The notes: generated by a model from the letters alone, not told the origin. A stretch of 64,000 bases of DNA from JAUVZL01 sp965603515 (GCA_965603515.1 CBFDDH010000005.1:1-64000); one strand, 5' to 3'. Numbered from the stretch's first letter, positions 33,414 through 43,442 are shown. Program-made: numbers and translations.

Positions 33414-34109
33414 ATGATCCTTTTGATCGAACCAAATAAACGTATCAGAAAACGCCTTTGTGATCTTTTGAGTCGTGAAAGAATTCTCGCTATTGGTACT
33501 TATCCTGAGACATTGGAGATGATCGCAAAGTTTAAAAATAGAATAAATATTATTATAGCAAGTATTCGTATGTTTAAAGATATACTTTTACGGGGAACGC
33601 TCTTTCGGCTCTGCCAGAAGCTCTATATAGAAATCCCTCCCATTCTGGTTTTTTACAGAAGGGGTGATGAGAAGATCAAGGAAGAATTTGAGACGAACAA
33701 AGTACACTGTTCAATTATTAAGTTTGATGGTGAAGATACGAGTTTCCCCGAGCGATATATTGCGGCTATAAAAACCCTGTATCCAGAGGTCATCGCTGAT
33801 ATCAACAAGGCTACTGAGATGTGGTTAAAAGGCGAGGAGTCAGAAACACCGAAAGATCATCGAAAGTGGCTTGAAGAAGAAGGGTTCCTCGAGGCAATGG
33901 AGAATCTGAAGATTGGGAAATTGACCAGAGACGTAGAACAAATAATCCCGCTGATGAGGAAAATGTTGTCCGAGGAGAAAAAAGGACCGAAAGAAAAAAA
34001 ACAAAAAAAGAAACAAGAAGCTGATTACAAACGTATGTATCTTGAACTTAAACGAAAACATGATGAGCTTTTGAAGTATGTAAAGGAATTAGTCGATCTT
34101 TCAAAATAG
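33414..34109 (+). CDS. Pseudo-receiver protein with C-terminal coiled coil (copy 2)
   Basis: This 231-residue paralogue of the 30258-30944 protein shares MILLIEP.K.IRK.LCDLL, GTLFRLCQKL and KWLEEEGFLE. The phosphoacceptor position is Ser (S50), so it too is a pseudo-receiver. A very basic-acidic linker (KEKKQKKKQEAD) joins a coiled tail (YLELKRKHDELLKYVKEL). It starts a transcript that probably continues into the L,D-transpeptidase gene (1-base gap). Function is not established. Confidence 0.75.
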   Translation: MILLIEPNKRIRKRLCDLLSRERILAIGTYPETLEMIAKFKNRINIIIASIRMFKDILLRGTLFRLCQKLYIEIPPILVFYRRGDEKIKEEFETNKVHCSIIKFDGEDTSFPERYIAAIKTLYPEVIADINKATEMWLKGEESETPKDHRKWLEEEGFLEAMENLKIGKLTRDVEQIIPLMRKMLSEEKKGPKEKKQKKKQEADYKRMYLELKRKHDELLKYVKELVDLSK

Positions 34110-34110
34110 A

Positions 34111-35652
34111 ATGTTTTCTGTTTTAATAGTAGTAATACTCTTCATCATCCCTCAAATTGTCACAGGACAAAATATATTTAAAGATGTGCAAAATCGCTAC
34201 CCGCGGGTGCGCCAAGCTCGAGAGAACTGTGAATACGATATTGACTCGCTTTTTCAAACGAGGGGCATTAACTATCCACCAGAAGAAATTTTAATAGTAG
34301 CTTATAAAAAAGAACGGCTTATTCACTTATGGGCACGCTCTGACACCAATAAAACTCTTCTTTTTATCAAACAATATCCCTTTACTGCATTTTCCGGCAC
34401 GCTCGGACCGAAACGTAAACAGGGTGATCTCCAGATACCTGAAAGCTTTTATTATATCAATCATTTTAATCCTTATTCCAACTTTCACTTATCCATGAAG
34501 ATAAGCTATCCAAATCAATCAGATAGCATACTTGGTAAAAAAGGCAGTCTCGGCAATGAAATACGTATTCATGGAAGTTTTGTAACTATCGGCTGTATTC
34601 CGATCGGCGATGAATCAATCGAAGAACTGTATATAATATGTGTTGATATGAAATCAAAAGGGCAACACAAGATACCGGTTTATGTCTTTCCAGGAAAGAT
34701 GGACAAACAAAATTGGTCAGGATTAAAGCAAGTAGCCGGTCAGGATAGTATCCTGCTCAATTTCTGGCATAATTTGCGACAAGGCTATGATATCTTCACG
34801 GCAACACACCGAAAATTGAGTTATCGAGTTAACCTAAAAGGGCAGTATATTTACTCGTACGATCACTCACATTTAAATTCATTTCCGTGGCTCGATGTGC
34901 ATAATGTCCAAAATTGCTTATTCAATAGGCTTGAACCACCCGCAGACTATGAACGGACATACTGTCCTCTCGGTTCTTTTGAAGATTGGCTAAGACATTT
35001 ACCTTTGAAACCAGGTAATCCACAGGTATACCTGTATAATGGGAATGAGAAATCCTATCAGAGTGGTCACTATGCAGTAGTCGATATTGACGTCGGGCAA
35101 GAAGATCTGCAGCAATGTGCCGATGCGATAATCAGACTTTATGCAGAATATCTGTTTTCAAAAAACTGTCTTGATAATATCATTTTTGATCTAACTAATG
35201 GTGATGCGGTTGGTTTCAGAAAATGGGTTTCAGGGTATCGACCATTAGTCAGTGGGAATACTGTAACCTGGCACAAACGTGCGGCTTCAGATTCTTCGTA
35301 TGATACATTCCGTGCATATCTGAAATTCATTTTTGCATACGCTGGAACTTATTCGATAAGTCAGGAGACACAACGTATTGAAAACCACCGTGATATGGTG
35401 ATCGGTGATATATTTATCCAAGGCGGCTTTCCCGGCCACGCAGTCCTGGTTACTGATATGGCGACAAACCCCCGAACCGGTGAAAAAGTATTCTTGCTTA
35501 GCCAGAGTTATATGCCTGCCCAGGATATACATATTTTAAAAAATCTAAATGACCCGGATCTGAACCCCTGGTATAAACTGGATTTTGGCAATACCCTGCA
35601 CACTCCAGAATGGACATTTGATACTGATGACTTAAAACGGATCACCCCTTGA
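34111..35652 (+). CDS. L,D-transpeptidase (YafK-like) fused to DUF4846
   Basis: The 513-residue exported protein has a signal peptide (MFSVLIVVILFIIPQIVTG). The first half is a YkuD/YafK-type L,D-transpeptidase with the His-Gly and Cys of the active site in IRIHGSFVTIGCIP (H154, C162). These enzymes cross-link peptidoglycan or attach proteins to it. The second half (about 275-510) matches DUF4846, with QSGHYAVVDIDVG and FIQGGFPGHAVLVTDMA. The two domains are usually separate genes, so the fusion suggests DUF4846 acts on or near peptidoglycan. It overlaps the methyltransferase gene by four bases. Confidence 0.82.
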   Translation: MFSVLIVVILFIIPQIVTGQNIFKDVQNRYPRVRQARENCEYDIDSLFQTRGINYPPEEILIVAYKKERLIHLWARSDTNKTLLFIKQYPFTAFSGTLGPKRKQGDLQIPESFYYINHFNPYSNFHLSMKISYPNQSDSILGKKGSLGNEIRIHGSFVTIGCIPIGDESIEELYIICVDMKSKGQHKIPVYVFPGKMDKQNWSGLKQVAGQDSILLNFWHNLRQGYDIFTATHRKLSYRVNLKGQYIYSYDHSHLNSFPWLDVHNVQNCLFNRLEPPADYERTYCPLGSFEDWLRHLPLKPGNPQVYLYNGNEKSYQSGHYAVVDIDVGQEDLQQCADAIIRLYAEYLFSKNCLDNIIFDLTNGDAVGFRKWVSGYRPLVSGNTVTWHKRAASDSSYDTFRAYLKFIFAYAGTYSISQETQRIENHRDMVIGDIFIQGGFPGHAVLVTDMATNPRTGEKVFLLSQSYMPAQDIHILKNLNDPDLNPWYKLDFGNTLHTPEWTFDTDDLKRITP

Positions 35653-36434
35653 TGAAAAAACGCCAGTTGAATAAAGAACAGGATACTCGTCGTTTATATA
35701 ACGATCTTGCCTGGACCTGGCCTATTATAAGCCCACCCGAAGATTATATCGAAGAGGGAGAAAAATACAGAAGTCTGATAAAAAGATATTCGAAGATACC
35801 AGTATCAACCCTGCTCAATCTTGGCTGCGGCGGTGGTCATGTTGACTGGGTGCTGAAAAAATATTTCAGGATCACAAGTATTGATATTAGTACAAATATG
35901 TTGAAACTTGCAAAAAAATTGAATCCAGATGTAATCTATAAAAAGGGCGATATGAGATCTATTAGATTAAAAAAAGCATTTGATGCGGTCTTGATCCTTG
36001 ATTCAATCAACTATATGCTCACTAAAAAAGACCTGTCATCCGTATTTAAAACAGCTTACGAACATCTCAACCCAGGTGGCATGCTTTTGACTTTCGCAGA
36101 GGAGTATAATAAAATAGAACAGCACAAACTATCGTGGTCAACTCATAAAAAGGGTGATACTGAAATAACATTCATCGAGCATTATTATGATTCAGACCCG
36201 ACCGATACTACATTCGAATGCATTTTTGTTTACTTGATACGCAAAAACAAAAAACTGGACATTCAGACCGATCGCCATCTTGGTGGTATATTCAGTCTGA
36301 AGACCTGGCTTCAATTATTAGAAGAAATCGGGTTCAAAGTGAAGAAATTGGGGCTTGGACATTCATCTTTCCCAAAAGGGACTACGATACCAACCTTTAT
36401 TTGCACAAAACCTCTTCCAGCTTCAAAAAGCTAA
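35649..36434 (+). CDS. Class I SAM-dependent methyltransferase
   Basis: The 261-residue Rossmann methyltransferase has motif I LLNLGCGGGHVDW (about 56-68), the acidic end of strand 2 (ITSIDIS) and FDAVLILDSINYML at motif IV. The N-terminus DTRRLYNDLAWTWPIISPPEDY resembles methyltransferases of small metabolites or proteins, but the substrate cannot be told. It is coupled to the upstream envelope gene by ATGA. Confidence 0.85.
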   Translation: MMKKRQLNKEQDTRRLYNDLAWTWPIISPPEDYIEEGEKYRSLIKRYSKIPVSTLLNLGCGGGHVDWVLKKYFRITSIDISTNMLKLAKKLNPDVIYKKGDMRSIRLKKAFDAVLILDSINYMLTKKDLSSVFKTAYEHLNPGGMLLTFAEEYNKIEQHKLSWSTHKKGDTEITFIEHYYDSDPTDTTFECIFVYLIRKNKKLDIQTDRHLGGIFSLKTWLQLLEEIGFKVKKLGLGHSSFPKGTTIPTFICTKPLPASKS

Positions 36435-36459
36435 CCCATAAACCATCTTCTTACATACA

Positions 36460-36487
36460 TTGACATCGATGGCTTTTTTGTTAAACT
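36460..36487 (+). promoter_or_regulatory. Promoter of the alpha-2-macroglobulin gene
   Basis: TTGACA (36460-36465), 16 bases, TAAACT (36482-36487, 4 of 6 consensus bases). TGGAGG at 36494-36499 precedes ATG 36504, so unlike the other promoters noted here this short leader does carry a ribosome site. Confidence 0.6.
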
Positions 36488-36503
36488 ATTTGATGGAGGT
36501 AGT

Positions 36504-39500
36504 ATGAAAAGATCATTTATATTATTCATATCAATATTTACAGCATTCACATTATCATGTCAAAAAAAGAAAGCTTTTCAAGCTGGGTTTGAAATCCCGG
36601 AAGGACAAAAAAGAGACGTAGAAGTCCTCTATATAACACCGGAAGGCGGGACCGAAGGACTGAGTGAAGTAGGCGAAATACTCGTCTCCTTTAATCAGCC
36701 GATGGTTCCCCTCCAAGGCGTACCAGAATTTGAAAAGAGTGGACCACTTGAAATCAAACCGGAAATTAAAGGTAGATTCAGATGGCGCGGGACATCCACC
36801 GTATTTTTTATTCCGGATCAACCATTGGTCGGTGGAACCCAATACACATGCAAGGTTCCCAAAGGCACAAAATCCTTAACCGGAACGCAGCTCAAAACAG
36901 ACTACACCTGGCAGTTCACTACCGCACGACCACAGCTCAATACTTCGAACCCATATCACAATCAGAAATGGGTTGAGCTGGAGCACAAAATATATCTTCT
37001 TTTCAATCAACCGATGTCACCGGGAAAAGTGAAATCCTTTATCAAGTTACTCGTGCGCGACGAAAAGAGTTTCGAAAAACCAGTTTCATTTAAAACACGA
37101 TCCATGACTGACAAAGAGAAACAGGGGATCGGTGCCTACTGGAAATCAGAAAGAACGATCGTTATCAACCCAGACCAAGACCTGCCAATTGAAAGTGAGG
37201 TGATGATTAAATTGCTCGAGGGTTTACCCGGAGCTTCAGGTGACTATGGCATGGAACATGAACGAACCATAACCTTTCGAACCTTTAACTATTTTAGATT
37301 TGAGGGTCTTGATAATACTATACAAAACCCCCAGGAATCAGTAAGGTTCGAGTTCAGCAACCCCGTGGTATACCAGGATTTTATCAAACACATCAAATTT
37401 AACCCGGAAATAAAAATACCTGAGCATTATAAGAACTGGACACATTCCTCGACGCGACTCTATGTCTATGTAGACCTTAAACCCGATACTAAATATCAAG
37501 TGTTTATTGACAAAGAACTGACTGACCGTTTCAACAATAAACTCGGTGAGGATATTGTCGCGACGTTCAAAACAACAGATTATGAACCCCAGATCAAAAT
37601 AGCTACTGGTCGCGGGATCGTTGAATCGTATTCAGCAAAGCGACATCCAATTACTGTTATCAATGTAAACCGGGTCGGTAAAAAAATGGCGCTTTTGGAA
37701 CGAAGTGAGATAATCCCCACGGTCCTTAGTAGTGGCGTATTTTATGGATGGCGCAAGTACAACCCGGTGTTTAATTATGACATTAATGAAAAATGGAAAA
37801 TCAATGGCGAAAGAAACAAACGGATCACGGTGCCACTTGAACTTAAGGATGTTCTACAGAACAAAGACGCTGGTTATGTTTTCTTTGAGATCGATGCATA
37901 CAAAAAGCTCCGCTATGGGCGGCGATATTACCGAGGCTTACTCCAGATAACAAATATCGGCATTTCTGCTAAATTCTCGTCGGAAAATAATCTGGTATGG
38001 GTTACGACCTTGAAAGATGCCCAACCCCTCTACAATGCGCAAGTCGAATTACGTGACGATAAAAATCGCGTGCTCTGGCAAGGCAAAACTGACCAGGACG
38101 GTCTGGTCCAAACACCAGGGTGGAAACCATTAGGTCTAGTCCCCGAGAACGACTGGAACAAACCACGGATTTGGGTATTTGCCAGAAGCGGTAATGATGA
38201 AACATTTATTGTGTCAGATGAAGGCACTGGTGTTTATCCATATGAGTTTGGTATCTCATATGACTGGAGTCCTGAACCAGAGAAGTATCAAACTTATATC
38301 TTCACTGAGCGGGGTATCTACAAAAGCGGCGAAGATGTTTATATTAAAGGTATCATAAGAGAAAAACATAAGGGTACGTGGCGGATATCCCGTAGTGTCA
38401 AAACCGTTGACCTCGAGATCTACAATTCGCGGGATGAACAGATATATAACAGGACAACCACTGTTTCAAAATATGGTTCCTTTGACATCAAACTCCCTAT
38501 TGCATCAGATGCTCCCACTGGTTGGTATGAAATAACTGCTGACCTACCTGGTGTTAAACCTAATTTCTACGGTTCATTCAGGGTCGAAGCTTACCGACCT
38601 GCACAATTCGAAGTAAAGGCACAGAGCGAAAAAGAAGAATACATCTTTGGCGATGAATTCGAGGGCGAAATAAAGGGGACTTATCTCTACGGCGGGCCGA
38701 TGGCCGGAGAGAGTGCCGAGTGGATAATAACCCTTGATCATTCATATTATACACCACCTGGTCATAAAGGCTATCGATTTGGTCCATCTTATTGGTACGA
38801 TGATGAGGATTGGGAATTCGAAGGGGTTATTGGATCAGATGCTGGTGAACTTGACCAATATGGCAAAATGAAGCTACAAAAGAAACTCGCTCAGGAAGAT
38901 ATACGAAGAACAATGCTACTTACTCTTGAAGGATCAGTGACTGCCGAAAATCGACAAACCCTTTCAGGACGAACAAATTGCCTGATCCATTGTGGTGAGT
39001 ATTATATCGGAATAAAACCCCAGAAAACGTTCATCGAAATAAAAAAATCAAGCCAGTTCGAGTTTATCACAACAAGACCCGATGGGGAATTGACCGTCAA
39101 GAAAAACATTAGCGTCGAGATCATCCGAAGGGAATGGATAAGTGTACGCAAAGCTGGTGTTGAAGGTAGATTCGAATGGATTACTGAGAAGAAAGACAGT
39201 ATTGTCAGCAAATTCAAAGTGAAGACCAGCGAAAGTCCAGTCGCTAAGTCCTTTACGCCTGAAAGAACTGGCTTTTACATAATCAAAGCTCAGGGTAAGG
39301 ATTCCCGTAACAATACCATCATTACGAGTACCTACTTTTACGTAACTGGTGCTGGCTATATATCTTGGCGAAGAAACGACGACGACCACGTGGAGATTAT
39401 CCCGGATGAAGAAAAGTACAAACCTGGCGATGTCGCAAAAATACTCGTTAAGTCGCCCTATGAAAAAACCCTTGCCTTAGTTACGATCGAACGTGAGTTC

Positions 39501-42179
39501 ATTATTGACAGATTTACTCAGGAGCTGATCGGATCGAGTGATCTCATTGAAATTCCGATTAATGAAAATTACTTACCCAATGTCTACGTCTCGGTTATCC
39601 TCATCCAAGGTAGAAAAGGATTTGATAAATTTGATGAAGCAGGTAAGGATATTGGCAAACCATCTTTTAAAATTGGTTACACAAATCTTAAGGTAGACCC
39701 TGGGACAAAACATCTTGATATTACAATTACTACTAACAAAGATGAGTATAGGCCTCAAGATTCAGTGATGGTGAAACTGAAGGTCGCTGACCATAAAGGT
39801 CAGGGGGTTAAATCAGAGATCATCCTCGCAGTAGTAGACGTTGGGGTACTGAACCTTATTGGTTTTGAAACACCTGACCCATTCCCCATGTTCTATGGCT
39901 CCAGACAACTCTCTGTACAAACTGCCGAGAGCCGACTGCATATTATAGGTCAAAGAACTTATGATGAAAAAGGCGAGAACCGTGGCGGCGGCGGAACAGC
40001 GGCGGCGCCCTTTGCCTACCGCTCTGAATTCTTGACAACCGCATATTATAATGCTCGTATCTATACGAATTCAAAAGGTGAAGCAGTAATACGCTTCAAA
40101 TTACCCGATAACCTCACGACCTTCCGGCTCATGGCAGTCGGACACACTAAGGCCTCTTGTTTTGGTTCAAGTGATTCAAAGATCCGGGTGAAAAAACCGC
40201 TTTTGTTGCTTGAGGCATTACCCCGATTTGTCCGGCTCGGCGATGAATTCGAAGCCGGTATTGTTGTCCACAATAATACGAACGTTTCTGGTAACGTGGT
40301 GGTCGAAGCCTCGGCTGATAATATCACACTCGTTAATGAAAGCAAAGAAACGCTGGAAATCCCTGACGGTCAAGAAAAAGAAATACGCTTTGAGTACCGC
40401 GCTCACCAGGTCGGTCAAGCAACCTTCAGATTCAAAGTGACCATGGGACAGGAATCAGATGGGGTTGAATTAAAAATACCCGTGATCTCACCGCGTCTGA
40501 CCGAGGCTGTTGCATTGTATAGCCAGACCATAGACAAAATCGCTGAAGCAATCACTGTACCAAAAGACATATACCCAGATGTTGGCTATATTGAGTTTAC
40601 AACTTCGTCATCAGCGCTTGTCGGACTTGAAGGTGGTGTTGAATACCTTATTAAGTATCCGTATGAGTGTCTTGAGCAGAAGACATCGAGGATTCTACCG
40701 TTCATCCTCGCTGAAGATTTAATCAATTCTTTTGACCTTTCTGAGCTGAAGGGCAAAGACCTTAGAAAAGAAGTCCAGAATACTCTAAAAGAATTCAAAG
40801 ATTTTCAACATTACAATGGTGGCTTCAAGTTCTGGCCGGACTCCTGGTATCCATCACCATGGTTAACTGCTTATGCTGTAAATGTGCTCGCAAAAGCAAA
40901 AAAGAAAGGCTATTACGTTGACATGAACATGCTCAATAGAGCAATAGACTACTTGAAAGATGTACTACGCCGCAGCGATGTTGATTGGGAATATCCCTAT
41001 AATAAAAATGTTCAACTCACCACCAAATGCTTTATCCTGTATTCACTCGTGCTATGGGATGTCTACGACCACGGCTATATGTCCAGACTCTTTGACAAAC
41101 GTGACCAGATCTCACTTTTTGGCAAAACCTTGTTGCTAAAATCAGCCCATATCTACGGAAATTCATATTACAGGAAAGAACTACGGAGGATGATCCTCAA
41201 CAAAATACATATGGCATCGACTACTGCTCATTTTGAAGAACCGGATGCGATCGGCATGGCTTGGATATGGCACTCCAATGTCAGAACTACTGCGCTTATT
41301 CTCCAGGCATTGCTCGAAACTGGCGGTGAATTTGCCAATGCGGAAAAGATAATCAAGTGGTTAGTAACCGAAAGGAAAATCGGTCGCTGGCGTTCAACTC
41401 AAGAAAATATCTATGTCTTTGATGCATTCAATACATATTTTAGAATCTACGAAAAACAAACCCCCGATTTCATGGCGACTGTCTATCTTGAGAATAAGGA
41501 AATCCTAAAAGAAATCTTCAAAGGCAGGGAACTACAGATACGAAGAAAAGAAGTGGGATTAGGTGATCTGACAAAAGGCAAAAAACTGCCGGTTAATATT
41601 GAAAAAAGTGGTGACGGACGACTATACTATGGTCTGCGCATGCTTTACGCCCCCACGCGCGAACTCAAACCACGGGATGAAGGTCTCGCAGTATTCAAAG
41701 TGGTGGAGCCGCTCGCTGAAGGACTCTCTGGTGATGAATTGAGCGCCGGTAAAATCTACAAGGTAACGCTCAGTATTGTTACGCCCCAAGAACGTAATTT
41801 CGTAGTAGTCGATGATCCGCTTCCAGCTGGTGTTGAGGTCATAAATACATCATTTGATACTGAAAGCAAACAACTCCTCAAAATGATGGATGGTAACATG
41901 GACTACTATGATGAATATTATGTAGAAGATTATTACGGCGGTGAGTATGATGACTACTACTATTACTATCCATCATGGGGTACATTCGACCACTGGGAAA
42001 TCTATGATGAAAAAGTTCTTTTGTTTGCTGATGCCTTAAGAGCAGGCGAGCATACCTTCTCTTATCTCGTACGTGCAATGACATTTGGGAACTTTACAAT
42101 GCCACCAACCAAAGCCGAGGAGATGTATACACCTGAGGTTTTTGGGTATAACAGGCAACGAAGACTGGTGGTCAAGTAG
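36504..42179 (+). CDS. Bacterial alpha-2-macroglobulin lipoprotein
   Basis: The 1891-residue protein has a lipoprotein signal (FTAFTLSC, Cys19) and the MG-domain architecture of bacterial alpha-2-macroglobulins. YIFTERGIYKSGEDVYIKG and KLPDNLTTFRLMAVG are typical family blocks. The intact thioester motif CLEQ is at C1389-Q1392, so it can trap attacking proteases covalently in the periplasm. Near the end (about 1795-1830) there is an unusual stretch very rich in Tyr and Asp (MDYYDEYYVEDYYGGEYDD). The usual partner pbpC is absent. The neighbours are an L,D-transpeptidase fusion and a methyltransferase. Confidence 0.93.
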   Translation: MKRSFILFISIFTAFTLSCQKKKAFQAGFEIPEGQKRDVEVLYITPEGGTEGLSEVGEILVSFNQPMVPLQGVPEFEKSGPLEIKPEIKGRFRWRGTSTVFFIPDQPLVGGTQYTCKVPKGTKSLTGTQLKTDYTWQFTTARPQLNTSNPYHNQKWVELEHKIYLLFNQPMSPGKVKSFIKLLVRDEKSFEKPVSFKTRSMTDKEKQGIGAYWKSERTIVINPDQDLPIESEVMIKLLEGLPGASGDYGMEHERTITFRTFNYFRFEGLDNTIQNPQESVRFEFSNPVVYQDFIKHIKFNPEIKIPEHYKNWTHSSTRLYVYVDLKPDTKYQVFIDKELTDRFNNKLGEDIVATFKTTDYEPQIKIATGRGIVESYSAKRHPITVINVNRVGKKMALLERSEIIPTVLSSGVFYGWRKYNPVFNYDINEKWKINGERNKRITVPLELKDVLQNKDAGYVFFEIDAYKKLRYGRRYYRGLLQITNIGISAKFSSENNLVWVTTLKDAQPLYNAQVELRDDKNRVLWQGKTDQDGLVQTPGWKPLGLVPENDWNKPRIWVFARSGNDETFIVSDEGTGVYPYEFGISYDWSPEPEKYQTYIFTERGIYKSGEDVYIKGIIREKHKGTWRISRSVKTVDLEIYNSRDEQIYNRTTTVSKYGSFDIKLPIASDAPTGWYEITADLPGVKPNFYGSFRVEAYRPAQFEVKAQSEKEEYIFGDEFEGEIKGTYLYGGPMAGESAEWIITLDHSYYTPPGHKGYRFGPSYWYDDEDWEFEGVIGSDAGELDQYGKMKLQKKLAQEDIRRTMLLTLEGSVTAENRQTLSGRTNCLIHCGEYYIGIKPQKTFIEIKKSSQFEFITTRPDGELTVKKNISVEIIRREWISVRKAGVEGRFEWITEKKDSIVSKFKVKTSESPVAKSFTPERTGFYIIKAQGKDSRNNTIITSTYFYVTGAGYISWRRNDDDHVEIIPDEEKYKPGDVAKILVKSPYEKTLALVTIEREFIIDRFTQELIGSSDLIEIPINENYLPNVYVSVILIQGRKGFDKFDEAGKDIGKPSFKIGYTNLKVDPGTKHLDITITTNKDEYRPQDSVMVKLKVADHKGQGVKSEIILAVVDVGVLNLIGFETPDPFPMFYGSRQLSVQTAESRLHIIGQRTYDEKGENRGGGGTAAAPFAYRSEFLTTAYYNARIYTNSKGEAVIRFKLPDNLTTFRLMAVGHTKASCFGSSDSKIRVKKPLLLLEALPRFVRLGDEFEAGIVVHNNTNVSGNVVVEASADNITLVNESKETLEIPDGQEKEIRFEYRAHQVGQATFRFKVTMGQESDGVELKIPVISPRLTEAVALYSQTIDKIAEAITVPKDIYPDVGYIEFTTSSSALVGLEGGVEYLIKYPYECLEQKTSRILPFILAEDLINSFDLSELKGKDLRKEVQNTLKEFKDFQHYNGGFKFWPDSWYPSPWLTAYAVNVLAKAKKKGYYVDMNMLNRAIDYLKDVLRRSDVDWEYPYNKNVQLTTKCFILYSLVLWDVYDHGYMSRLFDKRDQISLFGKTLLLKSAHIYGNSYYRKELRRMILNKIHMASTTAHFEEPDAIGMAWIWHSNVRTTALILQALLETGGEFANAEKIIKWLVTERKIGRWRSTQENIYVFDAFNTYFRIYEKQTPDFMATVYLENKEILKEIFKGRELQIRRKEVGLGDLTKGKKLPVNIEKSGDGRLYYGLRMLYAPTRELKPRDEGLAVFKVVEPLAEGLSGDELSAGKIYKVTLSIVTPQERNFVVVDDPLPAGVEVINTSFDTESKQLLKMMDGNMDYYDEYYVEDYYGGEYDDYYYYYPSWGTFDHWEIYDEKVLLFADALRAGEHTFSYLVRAMTFGNFTMPPTKAEEMYTPEVFGYNRQRRLVVK

Positions 42180-42457
42180 AGCGTAATGCGTAAAGAGTAG
42201 CGCGTAGGGCGAAAAACATACTCTTCGAGTAAGTTCCGAGCTTCGCGAGAGACGCATCGAGAAGTACCTTAATGTATGTTCTCCCGCACACAGCACACGG
42301 GATGCTCATTGCTGCAATCACACTAAAACTGTGAGCAGTATTGGCATCGACAAAGCTCGCCTGTCTCGAACAAGGTGAGAGGAACAGTAATTATTCATCC
42401 CTCGAACAAAGCCTCTTCTAATTATGCCTCGAGCGAGCAGAGCGCTTGTCCGCTAAG
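42180..42457. repeat. Convergent intergenic gap with hairpin repeat copy 2
   Basis: CTTCGAGTAAGTTCCGAG...GACGCATCGAGAAG (42223-42264) is a second copy of the hairpin repeat at 307-350, sharing TTCGAGTAAGT and GACGCATCGAGAA. Further on, CTCGAACAA occurs twice (near 42364 and 42401). No gene or clear terminator is visible between the convergent alpha-2-macroglobulin and ROK genes. Confidence 0.5.
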
Positions 42458-43399
42458 TCATGCAGAGGAAGTCGAGAAGTTGCTAGCAAAATATACGGCG
42501 CCGAGTATCCCCGCGTCGTCGCCGAGCTTACCCGGGATGATCTTGAACTTACGGTATTGAGCACCCATGATTCGCTGCTCTGCTGTCTTTCTCATCGATT
42601 CAAACAGGACCTTTCCTGCCCTTGAGATACCTCCTGAAACAATAATCACCTCAGGGTCAAACAAAGAGATGATATTCGATAAACCGACACCGATATAGAA
42701 CCCGATCTCAGTAAATATCTCCTTGGCAAGAGCATCACCCCTTTTTGCTTCTTGTGCAATAATACGTGGCGTTATCTTTTTGTATTTTCTCAGGCTACTT
42801 TTCCGTTTTTTCATCCGGCGGCGTGCACGTGCAACGATATAGCACGCACCTACATATCCCTCAAGATGACCAAACTGATTGCAAGTACATCTTTTACCAT
42901 CATACTTGATCACGGAGTGACCAAACTCACCGGCAAACCCGTTTGCGCCAAATAATAGCTTTCCTTCGCATACCGCAGCACCGCCGACACCCGTGCCAAG
43001 AGCAAAAAGGAATATATTATTGTATCCCTTGCCCGCACCGAATTTCCATTCACCTAAGCATATCGCATTCACGTCATTGAGGATCTTTACTGGCACTTTA
43101 AATTTCTTATTAATTGTCTGGGCAAGCTCTACATTAGTCCAGCCGGCAAAATTAGGTGAGTATCTCACAATACCTTTTTTTGAATCAATAATGCCTGCAA
43201 TACCGATACCGATATGTGATATTGGTTTTGTAAAGGTCTGAATAGCATTTTTAATCTGATCGACGACAGCACCTGGCCCCTGCTCAGCATGGGTCAAAAC
43301 TTTTACTCGTTTGATGATCTTGTCATCTCTTACAAGTGCAGACTTTATATTTGTCCCGCCGACGTCCACACCAATGCAATATCTCTTACCCATGGTCAT
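42458..43399 (-). CDS. ROK-family sugar kinase (glucokinase-like)
   Basis: The 313-residue protein has the ATP motif GVDVGGTNIKSALV, the catalytic Asp in ILNDVNAICLGE, and LGTGVGGAAV. The zinc region GHSVIKYDGKRCTCNQFGHLEGY normally reads CxCGxxGCLE; the third Cys is His here, so the site would be Cys2His2. It probably phosphorylates glucose or an amino sugar. A second in-frame ATG at 43393, preceded by the -10-like TATGAT, could be the true start. It ends the minus-strand series after the zinc-ribbon gene. Confidence 0.88.
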   Translation of the reverse strand: MTMGKRYCIGVDVGGTNIKSALVRDDKIIKRVKVLTHAEQGPGAVVDQIKNAIQTFTKPISHIGIGIAGIIDSKKGIVRYSPNFAGWTNVELAQTINKKFKVPVKILNDVNAICLGEWKFGAGKGYNNIFLFALGTGVGGAAVCEGKLLFGANGFAGEFGHSVIKYDGKRCTCNQFGHLEGYVGACYIVARARRRMKKRKSSLRKYKKITPRIIAQEAKRGDALAKEIFTEIGFYIGVGLSNIISLFDPEVIIVSGGISRAGKVLFESMRKTAEQRIMGAQYRKFKIIPGKLGDDAGILGAVYFASNFSTSSA

Positions 43400-43442
43400 A
43401 TCATAACTGTAAATACATCACCAAACTAAACTCCTTTATAGA

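Noticed and set aside
36435..36503. Leaderless start for the alpha-2-macroglobulin gene
   Set aside because: A clear TGGAGG precedes the ATG, so normal ribosome binding is expected.
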